The notes beneath the pieces were generated by a model that was given only the letters and a program-made list of their open reading frames with translations, ran no database searches and had not been told where the DNA came from. Shown here one piece after another: positions 24,020-33,858 of a stretch of DNA of 64,000 nucleotides. Numbering within the stretch: position 1 is the stretch's first letter; each line of letters opens with the position of its first letter. The position numbers were made by a program, and so were the translations under genes. This DNA comes from Chloroflexi bacterium UBA4736 (GTDB taxonomy: Bacteria; Chloroflexota; Dormibacteria; Dormibacterales; Dormibacteraceae). The DNA lies in NCBI GenBank assembly GCA_002404015.1, contig DHIW01000064.1, forward strand, positions 40,961 through 104,960, in the 5' to 3' direction.

Positions 24020-26334
24020 CTCGTCTGCCTCCGGAGGTGGGATCTAAGGTCGCCTATGAGTATCGGCAGGCGGTAAACCGTCAGCTCCAGGGCAACACCA
24101 CCGATTGCGACGAGGCCGATCGCGGCGAGCCAGAGCAAGGGGTCGGGCAGGTCGATTCCAAACAACCGGGCGGTGGGCCCGAAAAGCCCGGCGCCTACCA
24201 GTCCGGCGATCATTGTCACGATCAGCGCCCGACGGGCAGTGGTCAGGGGACGCGCGAGTATCGCCAAGATCCAGATGCCGAGGCCGGCGAGCACGACCGT
24301 GGCCGACGTCCGCGCCTCATCGAGGGTGACTCCCTTTTCGCCTAGCGCCAGGTAATAGCCGCTGAAAGTGCAGAGTGCGGCGATCGCCCCGGCTGGCAGT
24401 GCGAACAAGGCGACACGCCGAAGAAACCCCCGCCGCACGCGTTCTGCGCTCGGGGCCAGGGCAAGGAAGAACGCAGGGACCCCGATCGTGAACGCGGCTA
24501 TCAGCGTCAGGTGCCGAGGGAGGAAGGGGAATGGCAACAGCCAGATCGCCGTCCCCAGCCCAAGCAGGGCGGCATAGGTTGTCTTCGCGACGAATAGGCT
24601 CGCCAATCGCTCCACGTTCGCGATCACGCGCCGCCCCTCCTTGATGGCCCAGGCGATGGTGCCGAACTGTCCGTCCAGCAGAACGAAGGCGGAGACGGCG
24701 CGGGCGGCCGTGCTGCCGGTACCGACGGCGACCGCGATATCGGCGGCCTTGAGAGCCAGAAGGTCGTTGACGCCGTCCCCGATCATCGCGACCGTCCGGC
24801 CCTCCCCCTGCAGACGCCGGACGACCTGCTCCTTCCCCTCAGGCGAAACCCGTCCCGTGACCGTCACTCCCGGTTGACCAGGGCCGCCTGCCGGTAGCCG
24901 CAAGCCGGCTACCACAGCCGCGACCGTCGCCGGGTGGTCGCCAGAGAGCACCTCAACACCGACTCCCTCCTCGATCAGCCGGCGGAGGACCTCGCCCGCC
25001 TCCGGGCGCAGCCCTTCGCGGAGCACCACCAGTGAGATGGGTCTCGGCGGCTCTCCCTCACCACCTTCTGAGCGTCCGAGGAGCAGCACGCGGAACCCAC
25101 TGCTGGAGAGCTCCGCTGCTCGCCGGGCATGCATGCTGCCGGTTGGGAGCAGGACATCGGGGGCTCCGAGTACCCAGGTTCCGCCGCCCTCGAAGGTGGC
25201 GGATGCCCAGCGTCGGTCAGAGGAGAAGGGCACGCGGCTGAGGAGCGCCCACGGTGGTGGGGATGGGAGGGCCTGCGATATCTGGGCAAGCTCACCCTGA
25301 GGCTCGGCCGCGACCAGCGCCGCCAACGCCAGATCACCACGCTCGCCGTCCGCGAGCGGATCGAGCCGGTCAAGTCGGAGGGTCCCATCAGTAAGGGTTC
25401 CCGTCTTATCGATGCAGACCACATCGGCGCGCGCCAGCATCTCGACGGCGGCGAGCTCCTGGACGAGAAGGTTCCTGCGTCCGAGCCGTACCACGGCTGT
25501 TGCCAGCGTCAGGCTGGTGAGGAGAACGAGCCCTTCCGGAACCAGTGTCACCAGAGCGGCGACTGAGGCCCGGGCCGCGTCTGGTACCGAGACTCGCGCC
25601 AGCAGCTGGGAGCTGACGATCACGATCGCCATCGGAACGATCAGCCAGGTGATCACGCGAAGGATGCGGTTGATGCCGACCATGAGGTCCGAGCGCACGA
25701 GCTGGAAGCGCCGGGCTTGGAGAGCGATAGAACTTGCATAGCGCTCGTCACCGACCTGGGTGGCCAGGCAGAGCCCCGCGCCGGACATTACGAAGCTCCC
25801 GGCTAGGAGTCGGTCCCCGAGTGCTTTCAGCACCGGCCGGGCCTCGCCGGTCAGCAAGGCTTCGTTGACCTCCATCCCAGTGGTGGCGACGACCTCCCCG
25901 TCGACCGGAACCTCCTGGCCCTCGACCAGACGGATGACATCACCCAGCACCACCTGATCGGTCGGAATCCGCAGTTCCCGCCGGTCGCGGACGACCGCGA
26001 CCATGGGGACTTGGACCAGCGCCAGCCGGTCCAGCGTCCACTTGGCTCTCAGCTCCCCGATCACGCCGATCGCCGAGTTGACAACGAGGATCAGGCCGAA
26101 GAAGGCGTCCTGAAGGGGGCCCACCACGAGAATCACGAGCAGCAGGCTGCCCAACAGCGCGTTGAACCGGGTCAGCAGGTTGGCGCGCAGGATCTCCTGG
26201 ACCGACCGGCTGGACGGCGTCGAACTCCTGTTGGCCTGGCCGTTGGCCAAGCGCTGCGCGGCCTCTTCGCTGCTCAGCCCGGCAGCGACGGACTGCTCCG
26301 TGTCCGCGGGCAGTGGCGTGATCGTCGCCTGCAT
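24016..26334 (-). CDS. P-type cation-transporting ATPase (CtpE-like)
   Basis: 772 residues. It contains the actuator motif LTGEARP, phosphorylation site DKTGTLTDG and hinge MIGDGVNDLLALK, with about ten hydrophobic helices. The helix-4 motif LVPEGLVLLTSL is PEGL, like the mycobacterial CtpE group of Ca2+-type pumps and unlike heavy-metal CPC pumps. ATG 26334 lies 7 nt after the stress-protein gene and the stop overlaps the VIT gene. With two other metal or stress genes it forms a leftward operon. Confidence 0.9.
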   Translation of the reverse strand: MQATITPLPADTEQSVAAGLSSEEAAQRLANGQANRSSTPSSRSVQEILRANLLTRFNALLGSLLLVILVVGPLQDAFFGLILVVNSAIGVIGELRAKWTLDRLALVQVPMVAVVRDRRELRIPTDQVVLGDVIRLVEGQEVPVDGEVVATTGMEVNEALLTGEARPVLKALGDRLLAGSFVMSGAGLCLATQVGDERYASSIALQARRFQLVRSDLMVGINRILRVITWLIVPMAIVIVSSQLLARVSVPDAARASVAALVTLVPEGLVLLTSLTLATAVVRLGRRNLLVQELAAVEMLARADVVCIDKTGTLTDGTLRLDRLDPLADGERGDLALAALVAAEPQGELAQISQALPSPPPWALLSRVPFSSDRRWASATFEGGGTWVLGAPDVLLPTGSMHARRAAELSSSGFRVLLLGRSEGGEGEPPRPISLVVLREGLRPEAGEVLRRLIEEGVGVEVLSGDHPATVAAVVAGLRLPAGGPGQPGVTVTGRVSPEGKEQVVRRLQGEGRTVAMIGDGVNDLLALKAADIAVAVGTGSTAARAVSAFVLLDGQFGTIAWAIKEGRRVIANVERLASLFVAKTTYAALLGLGTAIWLLPFPFLPRHLTLIAAFTIGVPAFFLALAPSAERVRRGFLRRVALFALPAGAIAALCTFSGYYLALGEKGVTLDEARTSATVVLAGLGIWILAILARPLTTARRALIVTMIAGLVGAGLFGPTARLFGIDLPDPLLWLAAIGLVAIGGVALELTVYRLPILIGDLRSHLRRQTR

Positions 26335-26341
26335 GGCGACT

Positions 26342-26875
26342 CTAGCCCGTCGTGGTTCTAGGGGCTGTGGCCGGGGCCCCGCTCGTCACCGGTTGCTCTG
26401 CGCTCTTCGAGCCAGGGTTAGAGACCAGAAGCACGGGGCGGGTGCAGTGATGCGAGAGTTCGTGGCTGACGCTTCCAAGTAGCAGTTCTGCGAGTCCGCC
26501 TCGGCCCCGCCGGCCGACGACGACGAGATAGGCCTGTTCCCGCTCCGCCAGGGCCTCGATGACCGCGGCTGGAGGACCCGTTTCGGCGATCATTCTGTAC
26601 TCCAGGCCGGAGTCGACGAGGGGCCGGCACCACTCCGTTCTGAAGTCGCGCTTCATCTGGCGCAGCTCGTCGAGGCTGAAGTCCGGCAGGACCATGCGTT
26701 CTCCGTAGAAGGCGCCGTAGGTAACGGATTGCGCGGCTGGAACTGCGAAGACCGCGACGATCTCGGCCTTCAGCGGTCGAGCCAGGCCGATCGCATAGCC
26801 GAGGGCGGCGCCGGCGTGCTCGGAACCGTCCAGCCCGACGACGATCCGCTTGACGGCCGGTCCGATGGTTGTCAT
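26342..26875 (-). CDS. Universal stress protein (UspA family), single domain
   Basis: 177 residues. The N-terminal KRIVVGLDGSEHAGAAL and the ATP-binding motif VVGRRGRGGLAELLLGSVSHEL (GxxG...GS) mark the ATP-binding subgroup. A polar tail of about 25 residues follows. It starts one base after the stop of the hemerythrin-ATPase gene, so it belongs to the same operon. Stress proteins are often linked to metal pumps in such modules; a direct role is not known. Confidence 0.92.
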   Translation of the reverse strand: MTTIGPAVKRIVVGLDGSEHAGAALGYAIGLARPLKAEIVAVFAVPAAQSVTYGAFYGERMVLPDFSLDELRQMKRDFRTEWCRPLVDSGLEYRMIAETGPPAAVIEALAEREQAYLVVVGRRGRGGLAELLLGSVSHELSHHCTRPVLLVSNPGSKSAEQPVTSGAPATAPRTTTG

Positions 26876-26876
26876 C

Positions 26877-29345
26877 TCATTCCAATTTCAGACCGACGGT
26901 CGTTCCGGGGCCATTGCCGATGGGACCCTTCGGGGCAGGCCCAATGACGGGTGCCGAGGGTCGAGCGACGCCATCTTCGAAGAGCGCCAGATACTCCTCA
27001 TCCTCCTGAGCCATATGTAGGCGCAGGACTGCGTAGAGCCCATACAGGGATCGCCGCAGATCAGCTAGCTGACCTTTGGTGAGCTGACGCGGCTGGTCTG
27101 CCAGGCGCCCGATGTCACGGACGTAGGAAGCGATTTCGGCGTGCTCTCGGAGCATGACGCCGGTGGGATCGCCACCACCCATGGCCTTGGCGACCAGCGG
27201 GTAGAACGCCGCGCCTTCGGCGGCCTCATGCGGCAGCAATCGCTCGACCAGTTGGCGATGAAGGCTGCGTAGTTCGTCTTTCAGCTGGCCGGCGGCGATG
27301 TCGCCGACCGCATCGGCAAGCTGGCGCATGACGGCGAGCAGCGGCTGAAGCTCGTGGTGCTCTCTGCTGACCTTCGCGTAAGCCTCTTTCTCAGTCTCCG
27401 TGGTGCTGTGTCCGGGTTGCACGCTGAGGGCGCGAAGCGCGTTGAGGATCACCGCCACATCAATCGCCTCCTGGAAGATGGCCCCTGCCACCGGAGGCAG
27501 CCATCCGATCGCGGCCACCACCATCGCCGCTCCCGAGAGGGCCATCCCTGCGACCACGCTCTGGCGGGCTATGCCGACCGCGCGCCGGGCGATGCTCATG
27601 GCCTCAACGACGCGTTCCAGGCGATCGACGACGATCACCGCATCTGCCGCCTCCGATGCGGCCGTCGCCCCCCGGGCACCCATGGCCACGCCGATCTGGG
27701 CCGCCGCCAGCGCCGGCGCGTCGTTGATGCCGTCGCCGATCATCGCCGTGGGCGCCAGCCGGCTCTCACGATGCACTGCCTCAACCTTGGACTCCGGCGA
27801 GTGCTCCGATAGCACGAGGTCGGCGCCGACCAGGGTCCCCACCGCTTCCGCAATCTCTTGCCGGTCTCCGCTCAAGATGACGATCCTCTGGACGCCGATC
27901 CGACGGAGCTCGCGGACGACCCGCGGCGCGTCGGGCCGAACCGGGTCCTCCAGCGTCAGCGCGCCGCCGAACTTCCCATCAACCGCGATGAAGACCGCGG
28001 TCGTGCCCTCGTATTCGGCGCGCTCCCGGAGTCGGACCACGTGCTCTGGAACCGGATCGCTGCCGGCGAGCCAGGAAGCCTTGCCGAGTGCGACCCTCCT
28101 GAGTCCCACTCTCCCATGAATTCCGGCCCCGGCAACCTCCTCAACCTCCGTCGGAAACTGGAGGGAGAGGCCTCGCTCGCGCGCACCCTGGACGATCGGC
28201 GCCGCGAAGACGTGTGGTGACAGCTGGTCGAGCGACGCCGCCATCCTCAGAACGTCTGCCGGCTGCCAGTCTCCGAAGGCCTCGATCGACGCCAGCCGGG
28301 GCGTGCCAGCGGTGAGTGTCCCGGTCTTGTCAAAGACCACCGTCCGTGCCTGCGCCAGCGCCTCGAGAGCGACTCCGCCCTTCACGATCACTCCACGGCC
28401 GGCAGCGCGGGAGATGCCGGCCATGATGGCGACCGGGGCCGCCAGGATCAGAGGGCAGGGCGTTGCGACGACCACCACGGCTAGGGCTCGAACCGGGCTG
28501 CCGCTGATCAGCCAGGCGAGCCCGGCGACTCCGAGCGTGAGAGGCAGGAACCAAAGAGCGTAGCGGTCGGCCATCCGGACGAAGGGGGCCTTTGAGGCCT
28601 GGGCCTCCTCGACCAACCGGACGATGCGGGCATAGGTGCTCGACTCGGCGGTCGCCACGGCGTGCATGTCGAAAGGAGGTCCCGCGTTGACCACCCCGCT
28701 GTGAACCTGGTCGCCGGCAAACCGCTCGACCGGTCGGGCCTCGCCCGTCAAGGCGGACTCGTCCAGGACGGCGCTGCCCTTGCTGACGACACCGTCTACC
28801 GGTACGACTTCGCCCGGCTTCACAAGCAGGACATCTCCGCGGCGTACCTGTTCGAGCGGCGGCGACACCAGCTGGCCGTTTTCGTAGCGATGGACGACCT
28901 GGGGAGCCCTGGCGACGAGGGCGGCCAGCTCCCGCTTTGCCCGCCCGCCGGCGAAGCGCTCGAGGGTGTCGCCCCCAGAGAGCATCACGGCGATAACGGC
29001 GCCCGCAAGCTACTGGCCGAGTGCAAGCGAGCCGGCCATCGCGAGCAGGGCGATCAGGTCGACGCCGAATTCGCCATGCCTCAGGTCGCGGGCTATCGAC
29101 CAGGTCAGGGGCAGTAGGGCGATCACTGTCGTGGCACCCCACGCGACGCCGGCGGCAGCGGGCAGTCCGAGCAGCCAGAGCGCCAGACCGACGCTGATCC
29201 CCAAGACGGCCAGAGCGAGGACGATCTCGGGTCGCCCGGCGATCGCCAGCGGGATCTGGCCGCGGCGCCGGCCCGACGAGGTCGGCGCCTTCACCTTTCC
29301 TTCGGTTGCCGCAGCCGGAGACGCTGGGATGTGCCGGCCGGTCAT
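26877..29345 (-). pseudogene. Heavy-metal P-type ATPase with C-terminal hemerythrin domain, interrupted by in-frame TAG
   Basis: ATG 29345 opens an N-terminal part with two membrane helices ending SLALGQ, then a TAG stop at 29010-29012. In the same frame the protein resumes LAGAVIAVMLSGGDTLERFA and runs to 26877. This second part has LTGEARP, the helix motif ATPCPLILAAPVAIM (CPL rather than CPC), DKTGTLTAGTP and MIGDGINDAPAL. After about residue 520 of the second part comes a hemerythrin HHE domain (SREHHELQPLL, LPHEAAEG, REHAEI, HMAQEDEEYL). Relatives have an aromatic residue in a GEYLAGAVIA-like segment, so a Tyr codon changed to TAG is likely. Confidence 0.8.
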
Positions 29346-29450
29346 TCCAGTCAGGCTAAGCGGCTACCCGAGACCTTCACAGAGACCATCGACCCGAAGC
29401 CTGGGGGACTCGGGACCCTGGATTCGGGTGCTTGATCAGGCCACTCTGGG

Positions 29451-30290
29451 ATGGTGAACAAGCAGATTCTGGTTGCGTTGGATTCGGGTCAGGCGGCCCG
29501 GTCAGCGCTCAAGCTGGCGGCGCGCCTGGCAGGTGCGCTGGATGCGAGCCTGGTCCTCGTTCGCGTGCTCTCCCCCACGGAAGCCGAAAAGCCGGTCCGC
29601 GAGGAGTTCGCGGCCGCCGGCACGGAGCTGGCGGCTCAGGGGATCCGCGCCCACTACGAGCTGACGACGGCAAAGCCTTCGGCGGTGCCCGATGAGATCC
29701 TGGACCTCGCCGCCGCCTTGCCCGCCTACTTGATCGTGATGGGGTCGCGCGCCCGTCTGGCGGTGGCCGACCTGCTGTTCGGCAGCGTCAGCGCCCAGGT
29801 GATCTCGCGATCCGCGTGCCCGGTGCTTGTGGTCCGCCCTGGCGACGGACAGAGTCAGGCAGATCCACGATTGATCTTGCTGGCACTGGAAGGGGATGAA
29901 GGGTCCGAGCCGCTGCTGAACGTGACCGAAGATCTCGCGCGCGCCCTGAAGGCAGCAGTCCAGGTCGTTCATGTTTCCTATCCGGGCGGCGATCAGCTAG
30001 AGCGTTCGCTCTACCACGCACGACAGACGCACGGCGAGCAGGCGCTCGCGAAGGCCGTGAAGCGGCTGCGCGGAGCGGGTCTTGAAGCCACCGCTGTCCA
30101 ACTATTCAACCGTGATGGGATCGCGGCTGAGCTCGCGCGACACGCGGAGGATGTGGGCGCCGACCTGATCGTCGTCGGCCTCCACGAGGAATCTCGACCC
30201 GAAGAACGTTTCCTTGGGACGCTGCCACGCTCCGTGATTCGTCGTAGCAAGCGCCCAGTCCTGATCGCCAAAGAGCATCCAGGAAGGTAA
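29451..30290 (+). CDS. Universal stress protein, tandem UspA domains
   Basis: 279 residues with two UspA domains. Domain 1 starts NKQILVALDSGQAARSAL and ends at VMGSRARLAVADLLFGSVSAQ. Domain 2 starts PRLILLALEGDEGSEP and ends at VVGLHEESRPEERFLGTLPRSV. The second domain's ATP loop is divergent. It is divergent from the hemerythrin-ATPase operon, with 105 nt between starts. ATG 29451 is used. Confidence 0.92.
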   Translation: MVNKQILVALDSGQAARSALKLAARLAGALDASLVLVRVLSPTEAEKPVREEFAAAGTELAAQGIRAHYELTTAKPSAVPDEILDLAAALPAYLIVMGSRARLAVADLLFGSVSAQVISRSACPVLVVRPGDGQSQADPRLILLALEGDEGSEPLLNVTEDLARALKAAVQVVHVSYPGGDQLERSLYHARQTHGEQALAKAVKRLRGAGLEATAVQLFNRDGIAAELARHAEDVGADLIVVGLHEESRPEERFLGTLPRSVIRRSKRPVLIAKEHPGR

Positions 30291-30297
30291 CGATCCG

Positions 30298-30402
30298 ATG
30301 AAGCACGCGTGGACGCGAGTTCCCTTGATCCTTCTCGATGGATTGCTCGGCCTGACAGCGGCCTGCACTGCCACAAAAGGAGAGCTGAGATGTCGACTGT
30401 GA
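30298..30402 (+). pseudogene. Short remnant of a membrane protein gene
   Basis: ATG 30298 opens MKHAWTRVPLILLDGLLGLT, which looks like the first helix of a small polytopic protein, but the frame ends after 34 codons inside the next gene's start. It lies 7 nt after the stress-protein stop. Probably the leftover 5' end of a deleted gene. Confidence 0.4.
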
Positions 30403-31270
30403 TGAGGTCCGTTTACATCATCAGGCAGTCGGCACTTGGGGAGGCGAGGGTCACGCGGCTGAGCCGCCTCTCCCTCTGGGTGTCGGGGGCGTTTGCGTTT
30501 GTGTCGGCAGTCGCCGCTGCGGCGACCTTCTTCGTGCCGGGGGTCTTGCGCGGACCTGCGGTCATGAACGGCTCAGCCCGCGGTACTGCGCTGGTTGCCG
30601 TCGTCATTGCAGTCCCGACCCTTCTGACGTCGATGCGGTTCGCGTCTCAGTCGTCGATCCGCGCGTTGGTCACGTGGCTCGGCTCCATCGTCTACCTCGT
30701 CTACAACTCATTCCTCTTCCTCTTCATGTCCCCGTTCAACAGGCTCTTCCTGGTCTACGTCGCGATGCTGTCACTTGGGCTCTGGTCGGCGGCAACGCTC
30801 GTCAGCCAGATCGACCTCGGCCCGTTCCGCGATCGCTTCTCGACGAAGCTGCCGAGGCGCGCCTTGGCCACCTACGCGCTGGTGGTCGTGGGCCTCAACA
30901 CTGTGGCCTGGCTGGCGACAGTCCTTCCGGCCACGTTCGCTGCTGGCGAGCCGGCGTTTCTCGTCGGGACCGGCGTCACCACCAGCGTGCTCTATGCATG
31001 GACCTGGCGGTCTGGCTGCCGCTCACGGCAGTTGCCGCGGTCTGGCTCTGGCAGGGAAGGGCGTGGGGCTTCCTGGTCTGGGGCGCGATGCTGAGCTTCT
31101 TTGCGATCGAGGCCGTGGGTGTCGCCGTCGACCAGTGGTTCGGGCATTCGGCGGACCCGGCGTCGTCGATCGCATCGGCTGCCGCGGTACCGATTTTCGC
31201 GGTCGTCGCCATGGTCAGCCTGGTGCCGCTCTACTTCTACTTCCACAACCTGGACCAACCGCTCCCATGA
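30390..31270 (+). pseudogene. Polytopic membrane protein with a frameshift
   Basis: ATG 30390 has an AAAGGAGAG site. The first frame encodes six or so hydrophobic helices up to LVGTGVTTSVLYAW. At about 30994-31000 the homologous-looking sequence moves to the next frame and continues MDLAVWLPLTAVAAVWLWQG, ending NLDQPLP at 31270. One missing base in GCATGG explains it. The composite is about 293 residues with around eight helices and no recognised family. Confidence 0.65.
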
Positions 31271-31337
31271 GCTCTCCCTTGCTGATCGAAGCGGCAGACG
31301 GTCCAACCGGGATGTCTGCTTAGCGAGGTTGCGGTGG

Positions 31338-31427
31338 TCACCGTCGCTGGTACCCAACGGTGCTGGCAAGACGACCGCGATCAGCCTGATGTTGGCGTTG
31401 CGCCGGCGCGGGTACGCCGGTAGTTAG
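31338..31427 (+). pseudogene. Remnant of an ABC transporter ATPase gene
   Basis: The frame reads LVPNGAGKTTAISLMLALRR and then stops after GYAGS. This is a Walker A region (family consensus GPNGAGKTT) without the rest of the protein on either side. Confidence 0.6.
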
Positions 31428-31560
31428 CGCCTACCATCGCGCAGATTGCCTTCAATGTCTGTGCGAAGTAGCCTGGGACTGCGGCGACGAAATGACCCTA
31501 ACAAACGGTATCGGGACCGCTGGTTTATCACCGTTGTTCGGCCAATCTGAACTCAAGAAC

Positions 31561-31625
31561 ACGCGACGGTCTCAAAAACCGTTGAGGGCAACCTCGTGCG
31601 GGTTCGACTCCCGCTCTCGGCACCA
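31561..31625 (+). repeat. tRNA-Leu(CAA) 3' fragment, right boundary of a probable island
   Basis: The first 24 nt equal positions 21773-21796 of the intact tRNA-Leu. A different variable arm (GAGGGCAACCTC), a T-arm and TCTCGGCACCA follow. The acceptor 5' half and D-arm are missing. This is what an attachment-site duplicate or a displaced tRNA 3' end looks like. Confidence 0.8.
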
Positions 31626-31838
31626 ACTTGTCTGATCTATAAAAAGCTTGAATAGCTGGCCCGGCAGCCTGGCCAGGGTCGTCTCCGGCTGACTGACAAT
31701 TCGACTGGCAGCCGGGCAGGCTGAGCGCCGTCCACCTCAAGGCGGAATACGATCGCAAAGCGAGCCAACGGCTGGACAACGATCGTCGTGGCCGAATCGG
31801 CTCGCGCGCATCATCCTGACGAGGATGACGGCAGCGAT

Positions 31839-32525
31839 TCAGCCCGCCGCAACCAGCGCTTCGCGAGTTGCCAGAGCATGCGCGTCCGAAGGGGGACGAA
31901 CGATCATCGTCACGCTCGCCAGCGAGATCCAGATCGTTGAGGCCACAAAGGCGACGAAGGCGCCCGGACCGAATGCCATTGGCACAGCGGCCAGCAATCC
32001 GATAGCCGCCATGGCGCCAGACCAACCCAGCCACGCCGGAAGCGCCTTGAAGCGGAGGATCGCGGTGGCGGCGGCGGCGATCATGAGGGCGGTAAGGGGC
32101 CAGGTCAGTACAAAGGAGAACGTGTTCATATCGGTCAGAGCCGCCGCCAGCTGCGGGTCGAACCCTTCGTGGGCTCGATAGGCAAGTGCGAACGCCGCCG
32201 GTAGGGAGGCCAGCTTCACGGTAACTGTGGTCAGGCCGGCTCCGAGGGTCACGTTGGAGAGCCACGGCAGACCGCCCTCTCGGAGCCGGAGGGCCGCCGC
32301 CAGGACACCGATGAAGACGACCAGGCTCAGCAGGGCGAGGATCTCAAGGTAGGCGCCCGTCCAGTTCACCCCGCGCGGTCCAAGGCTGCCGCCGACCCAC
32401 TTTGCGATGTTCGCTCGCGAATCTCCAACACCCACGCCCCCGCCTCCGCCGCGGGCCAGTCCCAGCGCCACGTACAGCACTCCGCACGCCGCCGCCAGTC
32501 GCCACGAAAGTCGTTCGCTCATCAT
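31839..32525 (-). CDS. Membrane protein, DUF4386-like
   Basis: 228 residues with six or seven hydrophobic helices, a glycine-rich loop GGGGGVGVGDSR after helix 1 and a conserved-looking WTGAYLEILALLSL. The layout resembles DUF4386-type proteins, but I am not certain of the family. ATG 32525 (or the next codon, also ATG) has a TAGCGT hexamer 8 nt upstream. Function unknown. Confidence 0.7.
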   Translation of the reverse strand: MMSERLSWRLAAACGVLYVALGLARGGGGGVGVGDSRANIAKWVGGSLGPRGVNWTGAYLEILALLSLVVFIGVLAAALRLREGGLPWLSNVTLGAGLTTVTVKLASLPAAFALAYRAHEGFDPQLAAALTDMNTFSFVLTWPLTALMIAAAATAILRFKALPAWLGWSGAMAAIGLLAAVPMAFGPGAFVAFVASTIWISLASVTMIVRPPSDAHALATREALVAAG

Positions 32526-32533
32526 GCCGGGAG

Positions 32534-32539
32534 ACGCTA
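32534..32539 (-). promoter_or_regulatory. Putative -10 element of the DUF4386-like gene
   Basis: TAGCGT on the minus strand, 8 nt from ATG 32525, with no ribosome-binding site. Confidence 0.45.
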
Positions 32540-32652
32540 AAGACGCTCGCCCAGCATCACCACCGCATCAGGGCGGATTCCATGCCCTCCTCAAGGTGGA
32601 GATCCGGCGGACCGGTCCCCTCCTGCGGGCGGATGCATGACAGGCCGCGGCA

Positions 32653-33858
32653 GTGTTGACTACGGGTGTGCTCGGCTGGACCCGCCGCGATCTCCGGACG
32701 ATCGCCCTGTACGACCTGCTTCCCGCTCTGGCCGTCGCGGCCGTCGCCGCGGTTGACGTCGCGCAGTGGACAGGCAGCCGGCAGCCGACTGATGCGCAGC
32801 GGCTGTCGTACCTGGTGGTTTCGGTGCTCGGCCTCACCGGCCTGTTGCTGCGTCGCCGAGCTCCCCTCGCGGTGCTCGTGGTCCTCGCGGTGCTCTTCAA
32901 GGCCTGGGGCCTCGTCTTTTTCCCAGGAGACGTCCAGATCCCGTTTTCCCCTGTCCTGATCATTCTGGTCCTGGGGTACAACACTGGAGCGCACACGCGG
33001 GGCCGGCGGGCCCTCGTAGGCGCTGTCGTTCTAGCCGTGTTCGTCGCCTCTGGGATCTGGGTTGTGGTCCAGGGACGGCAGCGGCTGGGCGACACCCAGC
33101 TGCCGTTCGGGGTGGTTATGACGGTCGCGTGGTTGATCGGCAAGGGCATGCAGCGTTACAGGGACTTGACAGCATCGCTACGCGCCCAGGCACTACAGCT
33201 CGAGCAGGAGCGCGATGAACGGGCCCGGCTTGCGGTCGCCCTTGAACGTGCGCGGATTGCCCGCGAGCTGCACGACGTGATCGCGCACTCGGTGAGCGTG
33301 ATGGTGGTCCAGGCGGCCGCCGAACGAAAGGTGCTTGGCCAGGACCGCCGGCAGACGGTGGAAGTGCTCGAGATGATCGAGCGCACCGGCCGGCAGGCCC
33401 TGGTCGAGCTGCGCCGTATGCTCGGCGTGCTCCGCAAGACGGAGGAGCGGCTGCTCCTCGCGCCGCAACCTGGACTGGATGATTTGGACAACCTGCTCGA
33501 GAAGGTTCGCGAGGCAGGACTGCTCGTCGACTTCCGCGTTGAGGGCAGCCGTGTGCGGCTTTCTGCCGGCGTCGAGCTGTCCGCCTACCGGATTGTGCAG
33601 GAGGCGCTGACGAACACCCTCAAGCACGCGGGGCGCGCACACGCCGAAGTCACACTCCGCTACCTCGCGGACAGCCTCGAACTGCAGGTGACCAACGACG
33701 GTGGCGCGGCGGTCGATACGGGCTCAAACGGCGGCCACGGCCTAGCCGGAATGCGAGAGCGGGTCGCAATGCTGGGAGGCTCGCTGCACGTGGGGCCACA
33801 GCAACGCGGCGGCTTTTGCGTCAGCGCGAGCCTGCCGTTCGACGGGTCGCGAACGTGA
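32653..33858 (+). CDS. NarL-type sensor histidine kinase
   Basis: 401 residues. An N-terminal sensor of about five membrane helices leads to a coiled linker (QALQLEQERDERARLAVALERA) and a HisKA_3 dimerisation domain with phospho-acceptor His207 in RIARELHDVIAHSVSVMVVQ. The HATPase domain shows YRIVQEALTNTLKHA and GHGLAGMRERV. It is coupled by a GTGA overlap to the response regulator. Such pairs usually control an adjacent ABC exporter; none is intact here, though an ABC-ATPase scrap lies 1.2 kb upstream. Confidence 0.93.
   Translation: MLTTGVLGWTRRDLRTIALYDLLPALAVAAVAAVDVAQWTGSRQPTDAQRLSYLVVSVLGLTGLLLRRRAPLAVLVVLAVLFKAWGLVFFPGDVQIPFSPVLIILVLGYNTGAHTRGRRALVGAVVLAVFVASGIWVVVQGRQRLGDTQLPFGVVMTVAWLIGKGMQRYRDLTASLRAQALQLEQERDERARLAVALERARIARELHDVIAHSVSVMVVQAAAERKVLGQDRRQTVEVLEMIERTGRQALVELRRMLGVLRKTEERLLLAPQPGLDDLDNLLEKVREAGLLVDFRVEGSRVRLSAGVELSAYRIVQEALTNTLKHAGRAHAEVTLRYLADSLELQVTNDGGAAVDTGSNGGHGLAGMRERVAMLGGSLHVGPQQRGGFCVSASLPFDGSRT

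Larger units (their letters stand above)
31271..31838. other. Gene-poor right end of the island
   Basis: No intact gene. It contains the ABC-ATPase scrap at 31338-31427 and the tRNA-Leu fragment at 31561-31625. I see nothing convincing in 31626-31838. Confidence 0.6.

Noticed and set aside
21751..31625. Prophage
   Set aside because: No capsid, terminase, tail, integrase or lysis genes are visible in the interval.
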